64,000 nt of DNA from positions 29,901,398 through 29,965,397 of the forward strand of contig OY720347.1 of assembly GCA_963082975.1 (NCBI GenBank), read 5' to 3'. Of this stretch, positions 37,210 to 49,275 are shown piece by piece. The translations under genes and the position numbers were made by a program. The DNA is from Labia minor (taxonomy: Eukaryota > Arthropoda > Insecta > Dermaptera > Spongiphoridae). How positions within the stretch are numbered: the stretch's first letter is position 1; every line of letters starts with the position of its first letter. The notes under the pieces are model-generated. The model was not told the origin of the DNA. It was given only the letters and a program-made list of their open reading frames with translations, and did no database searches.

Positions 37210-38582
37210 CTAGCTGCTCCGAGCGCCTACGGCGCACTTCACACCTAGACGGGGTACCCCCGAGTGATACATAGTATTTGGTTGAAAGTCTGTATGTAAA
37301 AGGTTTTCACCCATTTTGTTTCAATCAGTATAAGTTGATAAGACATGTATTTGTTTTCTTGTAAAATATATTTTAATTTAATCAGTAAATTAATTATATA
37401 TTATTATTGTATATGTTATATTTATCTAACTCTGTGTCTCTACAGTTTTCGAAAGTTCTTAGCCGCAGCATCCACATTTCTCTAAGCGTCCCTATCCTGA
37501 GCTACGACCAAATCCTACCCTGTCCCATCTCTCCCATGTCCCTTCCTTCATTGTCCACCCACCTTCATCCTTGGTCTTCCACCAGATGTTTCCCAATCGG
37601 TTTCTCCCAATTTCTAGTTTCTCCAATTCCAACCACGTCCCCTTCCCATCCCAGCCTTCTCGATTTTATAATCTTAACTATATCTGGACATTATTTCTCG
37701 TTTTGCCATCTCCGCCATCCACCTGTGACATCATCTTTCTTTGGTCTATAAATGCTGTGAACAATATTAATCTTACAAATACTCTAAATCTACTCACGTC
37801 TCCCAGAGTCATCGAAAGGGTGACCAAACGTCCCGTCTTTAGGTGCTCTGTCTCAAAAATTTCGTAATTTTTTTAATTTAGTTCTAAAAAAAGGTATACC
37901 GTTTATCCTGGTTTGGTGTTTTCGAAATATGGTCACCCTAGTCATCGATCAACATGAAAAATAATTGTTTTATATATTTTAATTTTGATCCTTTTTGATG
38001 AGATACTGCATAATAACAGGCGTTAATCAATTACAACGTCGATTTTAATTCTTCTCGAATAGTATTATCCTTCGTGATTAGAGATCTTAAGTATTTAAAT
38101 ATTTATACTTTTTCAAATTCTACATTTTGTATGTTAATTGTATGTAAGTCGTATCCGTAGCATAATTCTTGAATTTTTTTGTTTAATTACATTTCGGTTG
38201 ATTTTTCCCCAATTTCTCTAATCACATGTCTCCTCTTCCAGTCCAATTCATTTACCTGGCTAGAACTCTCCATTTTTTAAACTTTTAAATAGAGGGAGAG
38301 AGAGAGGTTCTAATTATATATATATATATATATATATCTGTTTCTATAACAGCAAAAAAGTAAACAAATTACATACATACAAACACTCTCCTTTATATAT
38401 ATTTCTGGAAAATGGAACACCCGCAGCTCAGCTCAGGAGTTACCTAAGATTCTAATTTCTTTTTTATTTTTCATCATTTGAGGTACCCTTCACCTCATAA
38501 AAATTTGGTTACCTTACTCCTTGTATTTTAGGCTCTGGAGTTTTTTGCGTAGGGATGGACACTGTCGTATTAAATATATAGA
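37210..38582 (-). mobile_element. Non-autonomous Helitron, copy 2
   Basis: Same structure as copy 1: CTAG and hairpin GAGCGCC-TAC-GGCGC on the plus-strand left, ATATATAGA on the right, between host A (37209) and T (38583). The GC-rich block after the hairpin (GGGGGCTCCGCCCCC in copy 3) is deleted, and the inner part of the nested MITE is lost. The two overlapping pyrimidine-rich frames (37407-37867) are not considered genes. Confidence 0.88.
37816..37940. mobile_element. hAT-like MITE inside Helitron copy 2 (internally deleted)
   Basis: AAGGGTGACC and GGTCACCCTA ends, flanked by GTCATCGA on both sides (37808-37815, 37941-37948). About 56-63 bp shorter than in the other two copies. Confidence 0.85.
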
Positions 38583-39236
38583 TATAGATAACTCCTTTAT
38601 AATTAAGTTTAGGTAAAAATGAATATAATGAAACTTTTAGTAAATTCGATTCCCTATAAATTTAATACGATAGTATGATAATTCTCATAAAAATCGGTAT
38701 TTATTGAGAAAATCAATAAAATGTGCTTTGACTCTTCTTTAAACTACCCTTACTTATGGTCCGATCTTGTCCAAAAACAATCCAATCCCCGCCATTCATT
38801 CCCAAAAAAAACATCTAAATATCAAATTTCAAGACAATATCTCATTTTGTTTAGACGGCCGGTCCAAAAAAATTTTTTTGCAGTTTTGGATTCAGAACCG
38901 TCTGAAAAGTGGAAATCTCGAAAAATCTCGGAGCAAAAATTTTCAAAATTTTCCGACTATTAGACAAGCTAAAATGATTTACTTATAGCTGGAAAAAAAT
39001 ATTTTCTTTCTAAAACTGTGAATACGTGTAAATAAAATTAAAATGAAATTTTTTTGCCAGATTTTGTAAAATCAGTGTTTCATTTACAAAACTTTTTTAA
39101 ATATTTAATATAAAAAATAAATCTTAATGAAAATTTGTCTTTGAGAGAGCCCGGAGGGGGGGGGGGGACCCCACCATAGGAAGGTGGAGCGACTAGTCAA
39201 AACCCCCCCCAGGATCAAATCCTGGTTGCGCCACTG

Positions 39237-40595
39237 CTAAAATGATTTATAAAAAAAAATACCAACCAGGTAATACAAATTTTATTTTTTTGGAATATTA
39301 AGTTAAATGAGTAAGATTTATTTTTAAATTAAAAGAAAAAAATATTGTTATTATAATATTTCTTTTAATGTTTGAAGTCGAATTATTGAAATATATATAT
39401 TATTTAATTTATAACAAGTTTTTAATTTTAGTGTTTTTTTTTTTTAAAGAAACTAAGTTATAAATAGTTAAAGTTAAATATTATATGTTTAATTTATTAC
39501 TAGAAAATAAACTAGCCTTGACAGATGTTTCTTGGTTCTAATTATGAAATGGTATTTTATTTATACTTAAAAAATTTAAATATTTATATTCAAATATATA
39601 ATTTGAAATTAAAATTTTAATTTTAAATTAATATAATAATAATTAATAAATAAATATAAAATTTTAATTATTATATTTCAACATTGCTATCTTCAGTCCA
39701 ATGAGAACAGATAAAGATCGTCACAAATTAGTATTATAGACCTTAAAATTATGTAATAAAAAATTTCAGATTAACGTTTTAGTTTTTCTTTTATTTATTA
39801 GACGTAACATCTATAAATCAAATAATAAATACCCTTAGATTTTAGAAACTAAAATATTTGATCGTCATTAAAGGAAAATACAGTAAAAAATGTTATAAGA
39901 AATGACATAATAAAATTTATCTTGACCAACCAAAAATATTTATCTAATAATAAATACAAAATATGCGGTTTCTTGACATATCCTGGTATTAAACTTTATT
40001 TTAGTTAAAAATATGTAGGTAAACTTAAATAAAACAAAGGAAATAAGTTCTATGATGATAATTTAGTTTATTTAAAAAGAAAAAAAAGAAATTTCATACA
40101 TTAAGATCCCGCATCCTTGTGAAACTTCTTACTATGAACTATATATTGATAAGGAAGACATGCCTTTTGCAAATGATGGTATAAACACAGATAGGATGAA
40201 CTTTGTCTTGTTAATTAATTAACATACCCTGTCATATTCCTATTTCTCTTATTTTATATATTTTAAATTTTGAATTATTGCTATTATGTATTCTAATTTT
40301 TTCTTTAAAATAAACTTAATATTTTTTTAAAAATAAGAATTTACCTCATTTTATAAAATTATATTTTAATATGTAAAATCTATTGATTTCTTGATGTTTA
40401 TCCAAGATTGTCCTTAGTCTAAGTTGAAAAGTAATTATCAAAAGACATCAAAATTGTCGAGGAATCATTTTATTTTCACTCGGAAATAATTCTCCTAAGC
40501 ATATAAATAAATATTTTTATTAATATTGTCTAATAATATTTTTAAAATCTTAATATATATATACAATATATAATATATATATTTGTTATATTCAC
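39237..40595. other. AT-rich DNA
   Basis: No gene, inverted termini or RNA fold recognised. Confidence 0.5.
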
Positions 40596-40599
40596 ATTC

Positions 40600-40760
40600 T
40601 CGTGATGCGGGTTCAAGTCCCCGGCCTGGCAAACGGATTTTCTCTAGCTGGGGTCAACCCAGCCTCCCGGATCAAAATTGGGAAGCAACTTGATAAAAAG
40701 TAGAGCCGCCGATCAAGAAAATCAAGATAAAGGATTGATCATAGAACACCTAATTTATAT
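40600..40760 (+). repeat. tRNA-derived SINE, copy 3
   Basis: It contains GGGTTCAAGTCCCCGGC (40610-40626), a good RNA polymerase III B-box and T-arm. The body reads GGATTTTCTCTAGCTGGGGT, AAATTGGGAAGCAACTTG, GTAGAGCCGCCGATCAAG, AAAATCAAGATAAAGG and GATCATAGAACACC. The body is shared with 13505-13630 and 30417-30640, which shows it is a dispersed family. The A-box part of the head is not recognisable, so this copy is 5'-truncated or diverged. Confidence 0.7.
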
Positions 40761-40799
40761 AACCAACTTGATATGTGCCTTCCTTTCATAGGATGTACA

Positions 40800-42119
40800 A
40801 AAGGCAGAGGTTTTTTATTATATATATATATATACTAATTATATATATTATATTGCAAATTATTGATATATTGTTTGATTTAAACTTAATTATTAATTTT
40901 ATTATTAATAAAAAAAAGCAATTTTAAAATTTTAAATTTAGAAAAAATAAAATCTTTTAGAAATTTAAGAAAATTTTCAAAAAATGTATTTTTATTTTAT
41001 AAAATTTTATTATATTAAATCCTTTATAGAAAAAAAAATGAATATTATATTTTATTTTTATTTATTCTTTAGATAAGCGTTTGTACATAATAACGAATTA
41101 AAATTTTATTATTATATATTTTTTAAAAATTTTATGATAAACTGGTCTTTAGTCGATGTACGTATTAAACGAATACCACAATAGCTTTATAAATAAGACC
41201 TAAAGCTAGATGACCTGTGAAACCGATCTGATGAATTGAAAGCGATCTCCAAAAGGGAGAACAAACGAGAGACTATCGTTTATGTTTTTATCTTTTCATT
41301 GGATTATATCTCGGATGAATGAATTTAGAAGAAAAAAAATGAACTTGGAAAAAAAAATTGAATTTTCTTCTACAGATAAAAGATGTTCAAAACATTCGTC
41401 ATTGTGTTTCAAACATTTTATTTGGTTTATTTTATTAGTAAATATTAATTTTTCTTGTTTTGAAAGAAAAATGTAAATTTAATTCAAGTTATTTAAATTA
41501 ATATATACATTTTTATATTCAATTTTATAGATAAATTTTAAATTATTTGTTAAAATTAATTAAATTCATGTTACTTGTTCGCCTAGATATGGACATATAT
41601 TATCTGTACTCAACTCTCATTTAAAACCATAGTAGCATATTATTATGTTGTGTATTTTTTTTTATACATTTTCAGCTCGGCATTGCTATGAATATACTTT
41701 TTGTGACAAGCTTTGACTTATCTTAATATCTTAGTATATTAGACGGTGATTATACTCTCTTCGTTTAACTCATTATATTTATGCCTGTTGGAATTTATTC
41801 GAATTAAAATAAAAAAAAAACAAAGAAAAGAGTAAAAGAATTGTCTCCCCGTGGTTAATTAACAAAAGTAAAAGAATCTCACAGTTAATAATAAGATTAG
41901 CCTTAAAAGTATACATTTTTTAGAATTACTCTTTCAAAATATCTCCTTTAAATGGAATGATATTTTATTTTAATTTCGCCTCCAAAAAAAAAAAATATTA
42001 AATTTTTAAAATAATTTATCTATCTACCTATATCACATGGTAAAGATAGGACGGAATGTATATACTTATTTATTTTACATACATTAATTAAATAAAGATA
42101 AATTCATTTTATTTATACT
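40800..42119. other. AT-rich DNA
   Basis: A 64-codon ATG frame at 41282-41476 encodes Lys/Phe-rich sequence without family resemblance. No other feature. Confidence 0.45.
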
Positions 42120-42127
42120 ATATAATT

Positions 42128-42314
42128 GAGAGGTTCCCAAACTTTTTCGGTATACGGCTCTCATAATACATCGGATTTTTTCCGATCGACTCTCTTAAGT
42201 TGAGCTTGGAACAAAAAACGGTTGAACTTTTTTTTTTTTTAAGAGACAAATCAGGAAATTTTTTCGCGGCTCCCCTACGACGGCGACGCGGCTCACACAT
42301 TTTGGGAATCACTG
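42128..42314. mobile_element. hAT MITE with perfect 8-bp target duplication
   Basis: Ends GAGAGGTTCCCAAACTTTTT and CACATTTTGGGAATCACTG are inverted (first base G instead of the usual C). ATATAATT flanks both sides (42120-42127, 42315-42322). Interior GCGGCTCCCC/GCGGCTCAC motifs. 187 bp. Confidence 0.88.
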
Positions 42315-42404
42315 ATATAATTGAATAAATATTTATTTATTAGAATATGTGAGAAATAAGGTTAAGAAGGAGGTTTAATCATAAATTTCATTATATAAAA
42401 AAAC

Positions 42405-43459
42405 CAGGGGTTCTCAAACTTTTTCTTCCATAGACCCCCTGTAGGAATTTTATTTATTTCATAGACCCCCTACCTAAGGAATATATATATATATACATCT
42501 AATTGTGTGTGTGCAAAAGCTACCATAGACGACTCATTTTAAAACACATAGTAATAGGAAAATGAGGGGGAATTGTATAGAAGAAAGAAACTGAAATATC
42601 AATAATTATTATATATCTATATTTTTACCGACCGACGATAGTAAGGGAGGTATTGTTTTCACACCAAATTTCACATGTGGAGATTTTTACATATCTCCAC
42701 GAATCATGCATTTTCTAAACAGAAAAAAGTATTTTTAGCATGATGTCTGTCCGTCTGTCCGTCCGTCCGTCTGTCCGTCCGTATAGATGTGTACAGCCTG
42801 AACGGCTCAACCGATTTTGATGAAATTTGGTATATTTACTTAATGCATCAGTGGGATGAATTGATCAACTTTTGGTGCAATTCCGGAAACCGGAAGTGGT
42901 AGTATTAGCGATCGACGATAGGAAGGAAAGGGTTATTTTCACACCAAAGGAGATTTTTTTATATATCACCACGAATCATGCATTTTGTATTGGTTTAAAA
43001 AAAAATCATATTTATTAGTTTTTTCTTGATTTAAAATTATATGACGTCACCCAGTCATTCATGACGTCACAGCCTGGTCTTGCATATATATTATAAATAA
43101 AATAAAATTAAAAATATTTATGTTATATGCCTATCTGTTTTTTATTACATTAATAGATATATGAAAATTATTTGAAATTGTTTCTGTAGCTGGAAATTAA
43201 TTTATTTCAAACCGTCGGTCGGTTCGGACCTGGCCACAGGTCAACTTATTAATGATTAAATTTAACAGATAATAAAAAAAAACATTAATATTTTACAAAA
43301 TTATAATATTAGTTTGATGGATGGACTTGACGTTTTTGTGCGATTTCTTTTATGTTTGGCCTAAAATTACTAAGTTTTATTCTTAAATCTCCCCTTTTAA
43401 TTTATTTTTTACTAAAGAGACATCCATAGACCCCACATAGACCCCTTTGAGAATAGCTG
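42405..43459. mobile_element. hAT-type MITE split by family B
   Basis: Ends CAGGGGTTCTCAAACTTTTT and CCCCTTTGAGAATAGCTG are inverted. CATAGACCCCCT repeats are present near both ends. The target repeat is ATATAAAC on the right (43460-43467) and the same with extra A residues on the left. Family B occupies 42627-43250, leaving about 430 bp of non-coding hAT sequence. Confidence 0.82.
42627..43250 (+). repeat. Family B repeat, copy 5
   Basis: Full length, from ACCGACCGACGATAG to the hairpin GACCTGGCCACAGGTC and AACTTATT. (GTCY)n at 42745-42781. Confidence 0.92.
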
Positions 43460-44940
43460 ATATAAACTATTATTTACATTTATAGTTTAAATTTATTATA
43501 ATATTTTTTATCTCAAAATATTAGTGTTTAATAAAAATCAATATATGATATTAGAACATAAACAACTACATATGTAGGTTATAAGTTACAACATATAAAA
43601 GTAGAATTTTTAAAATTTAAATTAATTCTGAATTAAACTAATAAAATTCTATAATTCTTATTTTTAATAGAGCAAATGAAATTGTCACGCTAAAAATTAT
43701 ATTAATAAATCATTATTTAATATTTTTGATTCCATAAATATACATATATTATTAAAATATAATTTTTGTTTAACATTTTCGCCAGAAAATAATGTATCTA
43801 AATTATCTTTACTATATAATAGATCATAAATATATGAGGGCCATTTAAAATATTTTGAGGAAATTTGCGAAGATATTTTTATTAAAAATATAATAATTAT
43901 TAAATCAAATTTTATTATTTAGATTGAGAATATAGGTAATAGTAGATATAAACAAATGGGATTGGACCAAGAACTTTCGAATTATACAGCATTATACTAA
44001 TGCCATAGACTTATACAGAGATATACAAAATTTTATTTTTCTTAAGTATAAAAATAAAATTAATTTTTAAAAACGTTTAAATAAACAAGTATTTATTTCA
44101 TAAATGATTTTATTTTACCTAGAATCAAAAATGTATATGTTTAGATCAATAAAATATTATAATGTAAATAAATTATTCAAATTAATTTTATAGTTTTAAT
44201 AATCAAATGAAAATCATAATAAAATTTAATTGTTCATTGATTGATTTATTTATTTAAAATGCTCATTTAATGTCTTCCAAAATCAAGTGCAGTACAATCA
44301 ACGAATAGGCTCTAAATGTTGAATGATTACTCATATAGAACAAGAAATTTAATGAGCAAGAATAGAATGGTTAGCCATATTATTCATTCATATATTCAAC
44401 TTATTAAAGTGCCAAATTTTGTTTTGGAATTGTTCCATACAAGCTGTAGTCCCACTTTTGGCAATTTTCCACAATGGACAATTATATTGGGGAAAAATAT
44501 ATTCTCATAAACTTCAATATATGAAGCAATAAATTTAATAGATTTTTATGAGGCTTCTTCTGGATCAATTCGCTACATCAATGGGCGCATTTATAGGAAA
44601 AAAATGGTTTCTTAAAAGAGGGGAATTTGTTTCAAAAAATGATTTCAAAAATAAATTATACAATGATCTTCTTTACTTTCTTGTTATAAAAATTTATATC
44701 TTTAAAAGATAATAAGAACAACGTATATCCGAAATGTTTTGGTTTCTTTTTTCTTTTATCGGAATTTGATTAAAATTTGACCTTCTCTGAATTATCTTTC
44801 AATAAAATATATTTGAAATCATTATCTTAACATTTATTTATGAAAAACGTTTTCATTTTATCAAAGATCTTTTAGTCTCTTTTAGTTTTAATTTCATTTC
44901 TTTTTAAAATTTAAAGGTTATTTATATTTTAAACGAGAGT
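43460..44940. other. AT-rich DNA
   Basis: The frame at 44316-44510 has no family match. The 16-mer GACCAAGAACTTTCGA at 43965-43980 recurs at 34268-34283. Confidence 0.45.
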
Positions 44941-45446
44941 AAGTCATAAGTCCTTGACTTTTTGAATTTCTCATCTCTTAAATGAAATGGCAACACTGTC
45001 CCTGTCAGCACCCAACTATCAGCTGTCTCCTGTCGAAATGTATATGAACTTTTAGTTTTTGTTTGACGTCCATTAATAGCAGGCTAACTCGTGATTTGAG
45101 AAGAAAATAGAAAAAAGTGAATTTCCATAAAAATCCATGAATAGGAATAGGAATTACTCCTTCATCCGCCCTATTTTCCGGATTTAGCTCCGAGTGACTA
45201 TTTCTTGTTTCTAAACCTGAGGAAATGGCTCGCCGGAAAGAGATTTGACTCCAACGATTAAATTATCTCACAAACAAATCTATTTTGATGTCCTTTTAAT
45301 CTTATTTTTTGGAAGGTTTAAAAAAATTAGAAAAGAAACGTTGGACGAATGGTATAGTGCTCAAAGGAGAATACATTGAAAAATAAAATATTTTTTTTTC
45401 CAAAAACCTCTGTTTCAATTCAAAACGTCACGGACTTATAGACCTG
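44941..45446 (+). pseudogene. Decayed mariner element, internally deleted (second copy of the 2733 type)
   Basis: The left end AAGTCATAAGTCCTTGACTT and right end CGTCACGGACTTATAGACC are an imperfect inverted pair. One frame at about 45151-45250 reads ELLLHPPYFPDLAPSDYF, then KWLAGKRFDSND, the third-aspartate block of mariner transposases. Farther on (about 45310-45400), in another frame, GRFKKIRK and RWTK/KGEYIEK-like pieces mark the normal C-terminus. The N-terminal and central parts are gone. It shares its leader with 2733-3110 but keeps more of the 3' coding region. Confidence 0.78.
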
Positions 45447-46888
45447 CCTTTGTATTTATTGATATGACCTGTTACCCAAAAAAAAATATTTAAGTATGAT
45501 GTGGGATTTTGAAATATTTGTGTACCAATTAAATTAAATTAACCAATTGAATTTTACAGATTTTATTTCTTATATAATTTTGTTATACCATCAACAAGAG
45601 TCGATGTGTATAAGTTGAAAAAAGTCTTGTTTGTAGGATCTCTAATATATCAAACTTTAATGAAAACTTCTGTTGAATCATACCTTATCGAGAAGCTTAT
45701 GTTGATTAATCTCCAATACAGAAAAATGAAGAATTTAATTTATCAATGCACATAATTTTAGAAAAAATTTATGCTCAAATACCTGTTAAAATAATAAAAT
45801 GAAAGAAATAAGAATTAATATAAATCTTGTATTTTAATAAAAATTACATACATAAACTATATCTCAATTTAATTTTCGAATATATTAATATATTAAATTT
45901 CAAACAAGATCTGATATGTCTAAAACCACTAAAAGTCAGGTCAAGTTTTAAGTGCTCTTTAATAATAAAATGAGTAGAATTAGTAAACTACTATTTAGTT
46001 GGATATTATTTCATCATTAATTTTAAGGGATATTGAAAAAAAGATTTATTTTATTTATAATATTATTATTCCCAATGGAATTTTATTTCTATTTAATCTT
46101 ATAATATAAGTATATATTTTTTAAAATTTATTTTTTTAGTGGTTTTTATTCTAAAAAAATTTTTCCTTTGGATATTCCTTAGCAATAAAAATTAAATATG
46201 AAAAATTCATACATGAAATAAAATTGGTCTTTCTTTTGAATTTTGAAATAAGGATTAAATTATATATGAGAAATAGCATTAACATGAAAAATCAACTGCT
46301 ATCCATATTTAGTGAGTATCTTTTGATTCGATAAAGTCCTCCCTCTTTATGTTTATTTATCTTCATAGACGAATTAGATATTCTCGACGAGATTTACGAG
46401 GAAAAGTAAATATTGTATATGTTTAGAGAGTTCATATACGAGTTGCTGTAAATAAAAATAAAAAATAAAAAATGTACCTCTACTAGGTATATTAAATAGA
46501 CCAGGATTCTTAATCCACAATTTAATTAATTATTTGTTTCAATAAACTTATGGTTTCAACATAATTTTAATGATCGATATAAGTACTGCATCTATTTCAT
46601 CAAATTTTCTTAAATAGAAGGAATTATTCTAATGAATTGAATTTTAAAGGTGGAAGCGGTTTCAAGAGTAAACCACCAATTGAAATTCAATTCTCGACAC
46701 GTCATTTCAAATACCAATGATTATCGGACAATTATCCAAGGATCATGTGATCATGAAATCGAGCAAATGAGAAATTTATCGATTAATTAGATTTTGTTGG
46801 ATAGAATGGAAATCAGTCTAATATTCAAATAAATTAAAATAAATATTACTTTTCTATAGTCTATATGTATTTGAATATATAATTTTAG

Positions 46889-46924
<36 letters not shown>

Positions 46925-47479
46925 ATATAATACTTACAACAGGTTACCATTATTAGAAATTGTTTTTAATGAATGTTGTATATATATATACATGATAAAT
47001 TAAAATTGTTCAATATTTTTTTTTTAATTTCAATATCAAAAGTAGAGTATTTTGTATATTTATGCTATTATTTAAAAGAATAATAATAACAAATGAGATA
47101 ATTTGACAAATATTTAAAAGAACTAACTCATTTTTGAATCTTTCAACTTCATAAGCGATGTTAAAAATCAACTTGAAAAGAGACAAGAAAAAATATTAAC
47201 CTTTGACCGAGATAGAAAAATACACAATTAAAATATTTAGAAATTATTTTTTTAAAAATAATAAATGATTTTCAGGTATATCTAAAAAGTAAGTTACGAA
47301 TTGAAATAATTTGTTATGAATTTTTTTGATATTTCTTTATGTTTAAAGATTTTCATGTGACTTTATAAAGTACTAATATTGTATGCCTGGGCGTGTGAAG
47401 GTGAATAAACTAGCGTCACTTTGATTTCGATTACTGAGTTCAGATTTGATTAATATCGCTAGTGGTGATAACTATTTTT
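45447..47479. other. AT-rich DNA
   Basis: (AT)n at 46893-46920. No gene or repeat termini recognised. Confidence 0.5.
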
Positions 47480-48099
47480 ACCGACCGACGATAGTAAGGG
47501 AGGTATTGTTTTCACACCAAATTTCACATGTGGAGATTTTTACATATCTCCACGAATCATGCATTTTTTTAACAGAAAAAAGTATTTTTAGCATGATGTC
47601 TGTCCGTCCGTCTGTCCGTCCGTATAGATGTGTACAGCCTGAACGGCTCAACCGATTTTTATGAAATTTGATATATTTACTTAATGCATCAGTGGGATGA
47701 ATTGATCAACTTTTGGTGCAAATCCGGAAACCGGAAGTGGTAGTATTAGCGATCGACGATAGGAAGGGAAGGGTTATTTTCACACCAAAGTTCACATTAG
47801 GAGATTCTTTTATATATCACCACGAATCATGCACTTTGTATTGGTTTTATCCTCGGGAAAATCATATTTATCAGTTTTTTCTTGATTTAAAATTATATGA
47901 CGTCATCCAGCCATTCATGACGTCACAGCCTGGTCTTGCATATATATTATAAATAAAATAAATTTAAAAATGTTTATATTTATTATTTATATATCTATAT
48001 CTGTTTTTTATTACATTAATAGATATATTAAAATTATTTGAAATTGTTTCTGTAGCTGGAATATAATTTACTTCAAAGCGTCGTTCGGTTCAACTTATT
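47480..48099 (+). repeat. Family B repeat, copy 6, hairpin lost
   Basis: Begins ACCGACCGACGATAG; short (GTCY)n at 47599-47624. At the end GCGTCGTTCGGTTCAACTTA shows the inverted repeat running directly into CAACTTATT: the terminal hairpin has been deleted. Confidence 0.9.
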
Positions 48100-49059
48100 C
48101 TTTTTGCAAACACTCGATAAAATAAAAACTTTCTTTCTTGCAATAAGACAAATTATTTTTATTACATGAACTTCCTGAAAAATGAAATTCCAAAAAGTAT
48201 TTATTTTTAAAAACTTATTTTAAAAATATATAAAATAATAATAAATAATACAAACATTATCGTATTGATTAATTCAAAGAATAATTTATAAGTTTCATAC
48301 TACATAACAGTTAATAATTATCATACATTAACAAGAACAACTACTATTTTAATAAAGATGAAAATGTTCTAAACTTAACCCTAAACTCTTAAATTAGATC
48401 CAATTACCATGTTTAGAAATAGAAGAAAGTGTCAACTGTCAATAGAACTCCAGCTATCCTTCTCCAACTTGATGTTCAACCTCACCAGTTCTCTCTAATT
48501 GAATTTATTTGCTCTGTTCTCATCATGTTTTACATTGTTTTGATTTATATTGATCTTCTGATTCAACTAATATTAACAACATTTTTAAAATAAATTGAAT
48601 TTTATCGTTATTACAATTTTTTTTAAGAAATAACTTTTAAACCCAATAACCATATTCTTCTTACGATCAAACAATCTTGACATGAAGTGAACTTCAAAAT
48701 TAATTAAATAGTTCTCTTTGTGCTTGAATTCTTTTATTTATGCATGAGTTGAAAGAAATGGTTAATTCTTTTTTCTCAATCGATTTTCCAGATTGAATTT
48801 TTGATAGAATGAATTGGATACTTATCTTCACAATAAATTGAATCTTTTGATAGAAGACAATCGTTTAAGCTTGATTTAGTGATGTTGCTGATTCGAGTAG
48901 ACTTCCATTCAGTAGTAGATTACAATGACATTCCATGGTGAAAATAAAAAAAAAATACTACTATATATGTATATTTTCAAATTGTTATTGTACGGAAAAA
49001 ACAACATAACAAATTTAGAAATCATTTAATATGAATTCATTACTTTCTCTTTTTTTCAG
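48100..49059. other. AT-rich DNA upstream of a possible exon
   Basis: No feature recognised until a polypyrimidine tract (49041-49056) and CAG (49057-49059), which together look like a 3' splice site. Confidence 0.4.
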
Positions 49060-49275
49060 ATGATGGTTCCAATGAGAGAATGGAATAGTATTGGGGAAGA
49101 GTGGATAAATTGTCAATTCCTGTCATGTACGGAACAATCGTCAGAACTGATTCCTTTAAGTTCACACTTTGCATATCGAATGAAGGCAGTTTTTGCTAGC
49201 TTTCCAAATAGAGTTATAAAAGTCCAATGGATGATATTTCAAATTTTTCACTTTATTAAAAAAAGTGAAAATTAG
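49060..49275 (+). CDS. Possible internal or terminal exon, unidentified
   Basis: A 71-codon open frame begins exactly after TTTCTCTTTTTTTCAG, a strong animal 3' splice acceptor. It is less A/T-rich than its surroundings until about 49235. The residues are well mixed (MREWNSIGEEWINCQ, SELIPLSSHFAYRMKAVF), unlike the low-complexity frames elsewhere. I do not recognise a family; the WINC and FAYRMKAVF spacing is faintly like a fibronectin type III or similar beta-sandwich strand, which is a guess. No clear 5' donor was seen inside the frame, so if real it could be a last exon ending at 49273-49275. It may equally be chance. Confidence 0.3.
   Translation: MMVPMREWNSIGEEWINCQFLSCTEQSSELIPLSSHFAYRMKAVFASFPNRVIKVQWMIFQIFHFIKKSEN

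Larger units (their letters stand above)
35044..39236. mobile_element. hAT-type element expanded to 4.2 kb by three nested insertions
   Basis: Ends CAGTGGCGCAACCAGG and CCTGGTTGCGCCACTG are a perfect 16-bp inverted pair beginning with CAG. Next to them lie G8/C8 tracts (35057-35090 and 39158-39213). CTAAAAT occurs immediately outside both ends (35037-35043, 39237-39243), seven bases of a probable 8-bp target repeat. The interior holds family A copy 6, a MULE and Helitron copy 2; without them about 1.2 kb remains. No transposase frame was seen in the remainder, so the host element is non-autonomous. Confidence 0.82.
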
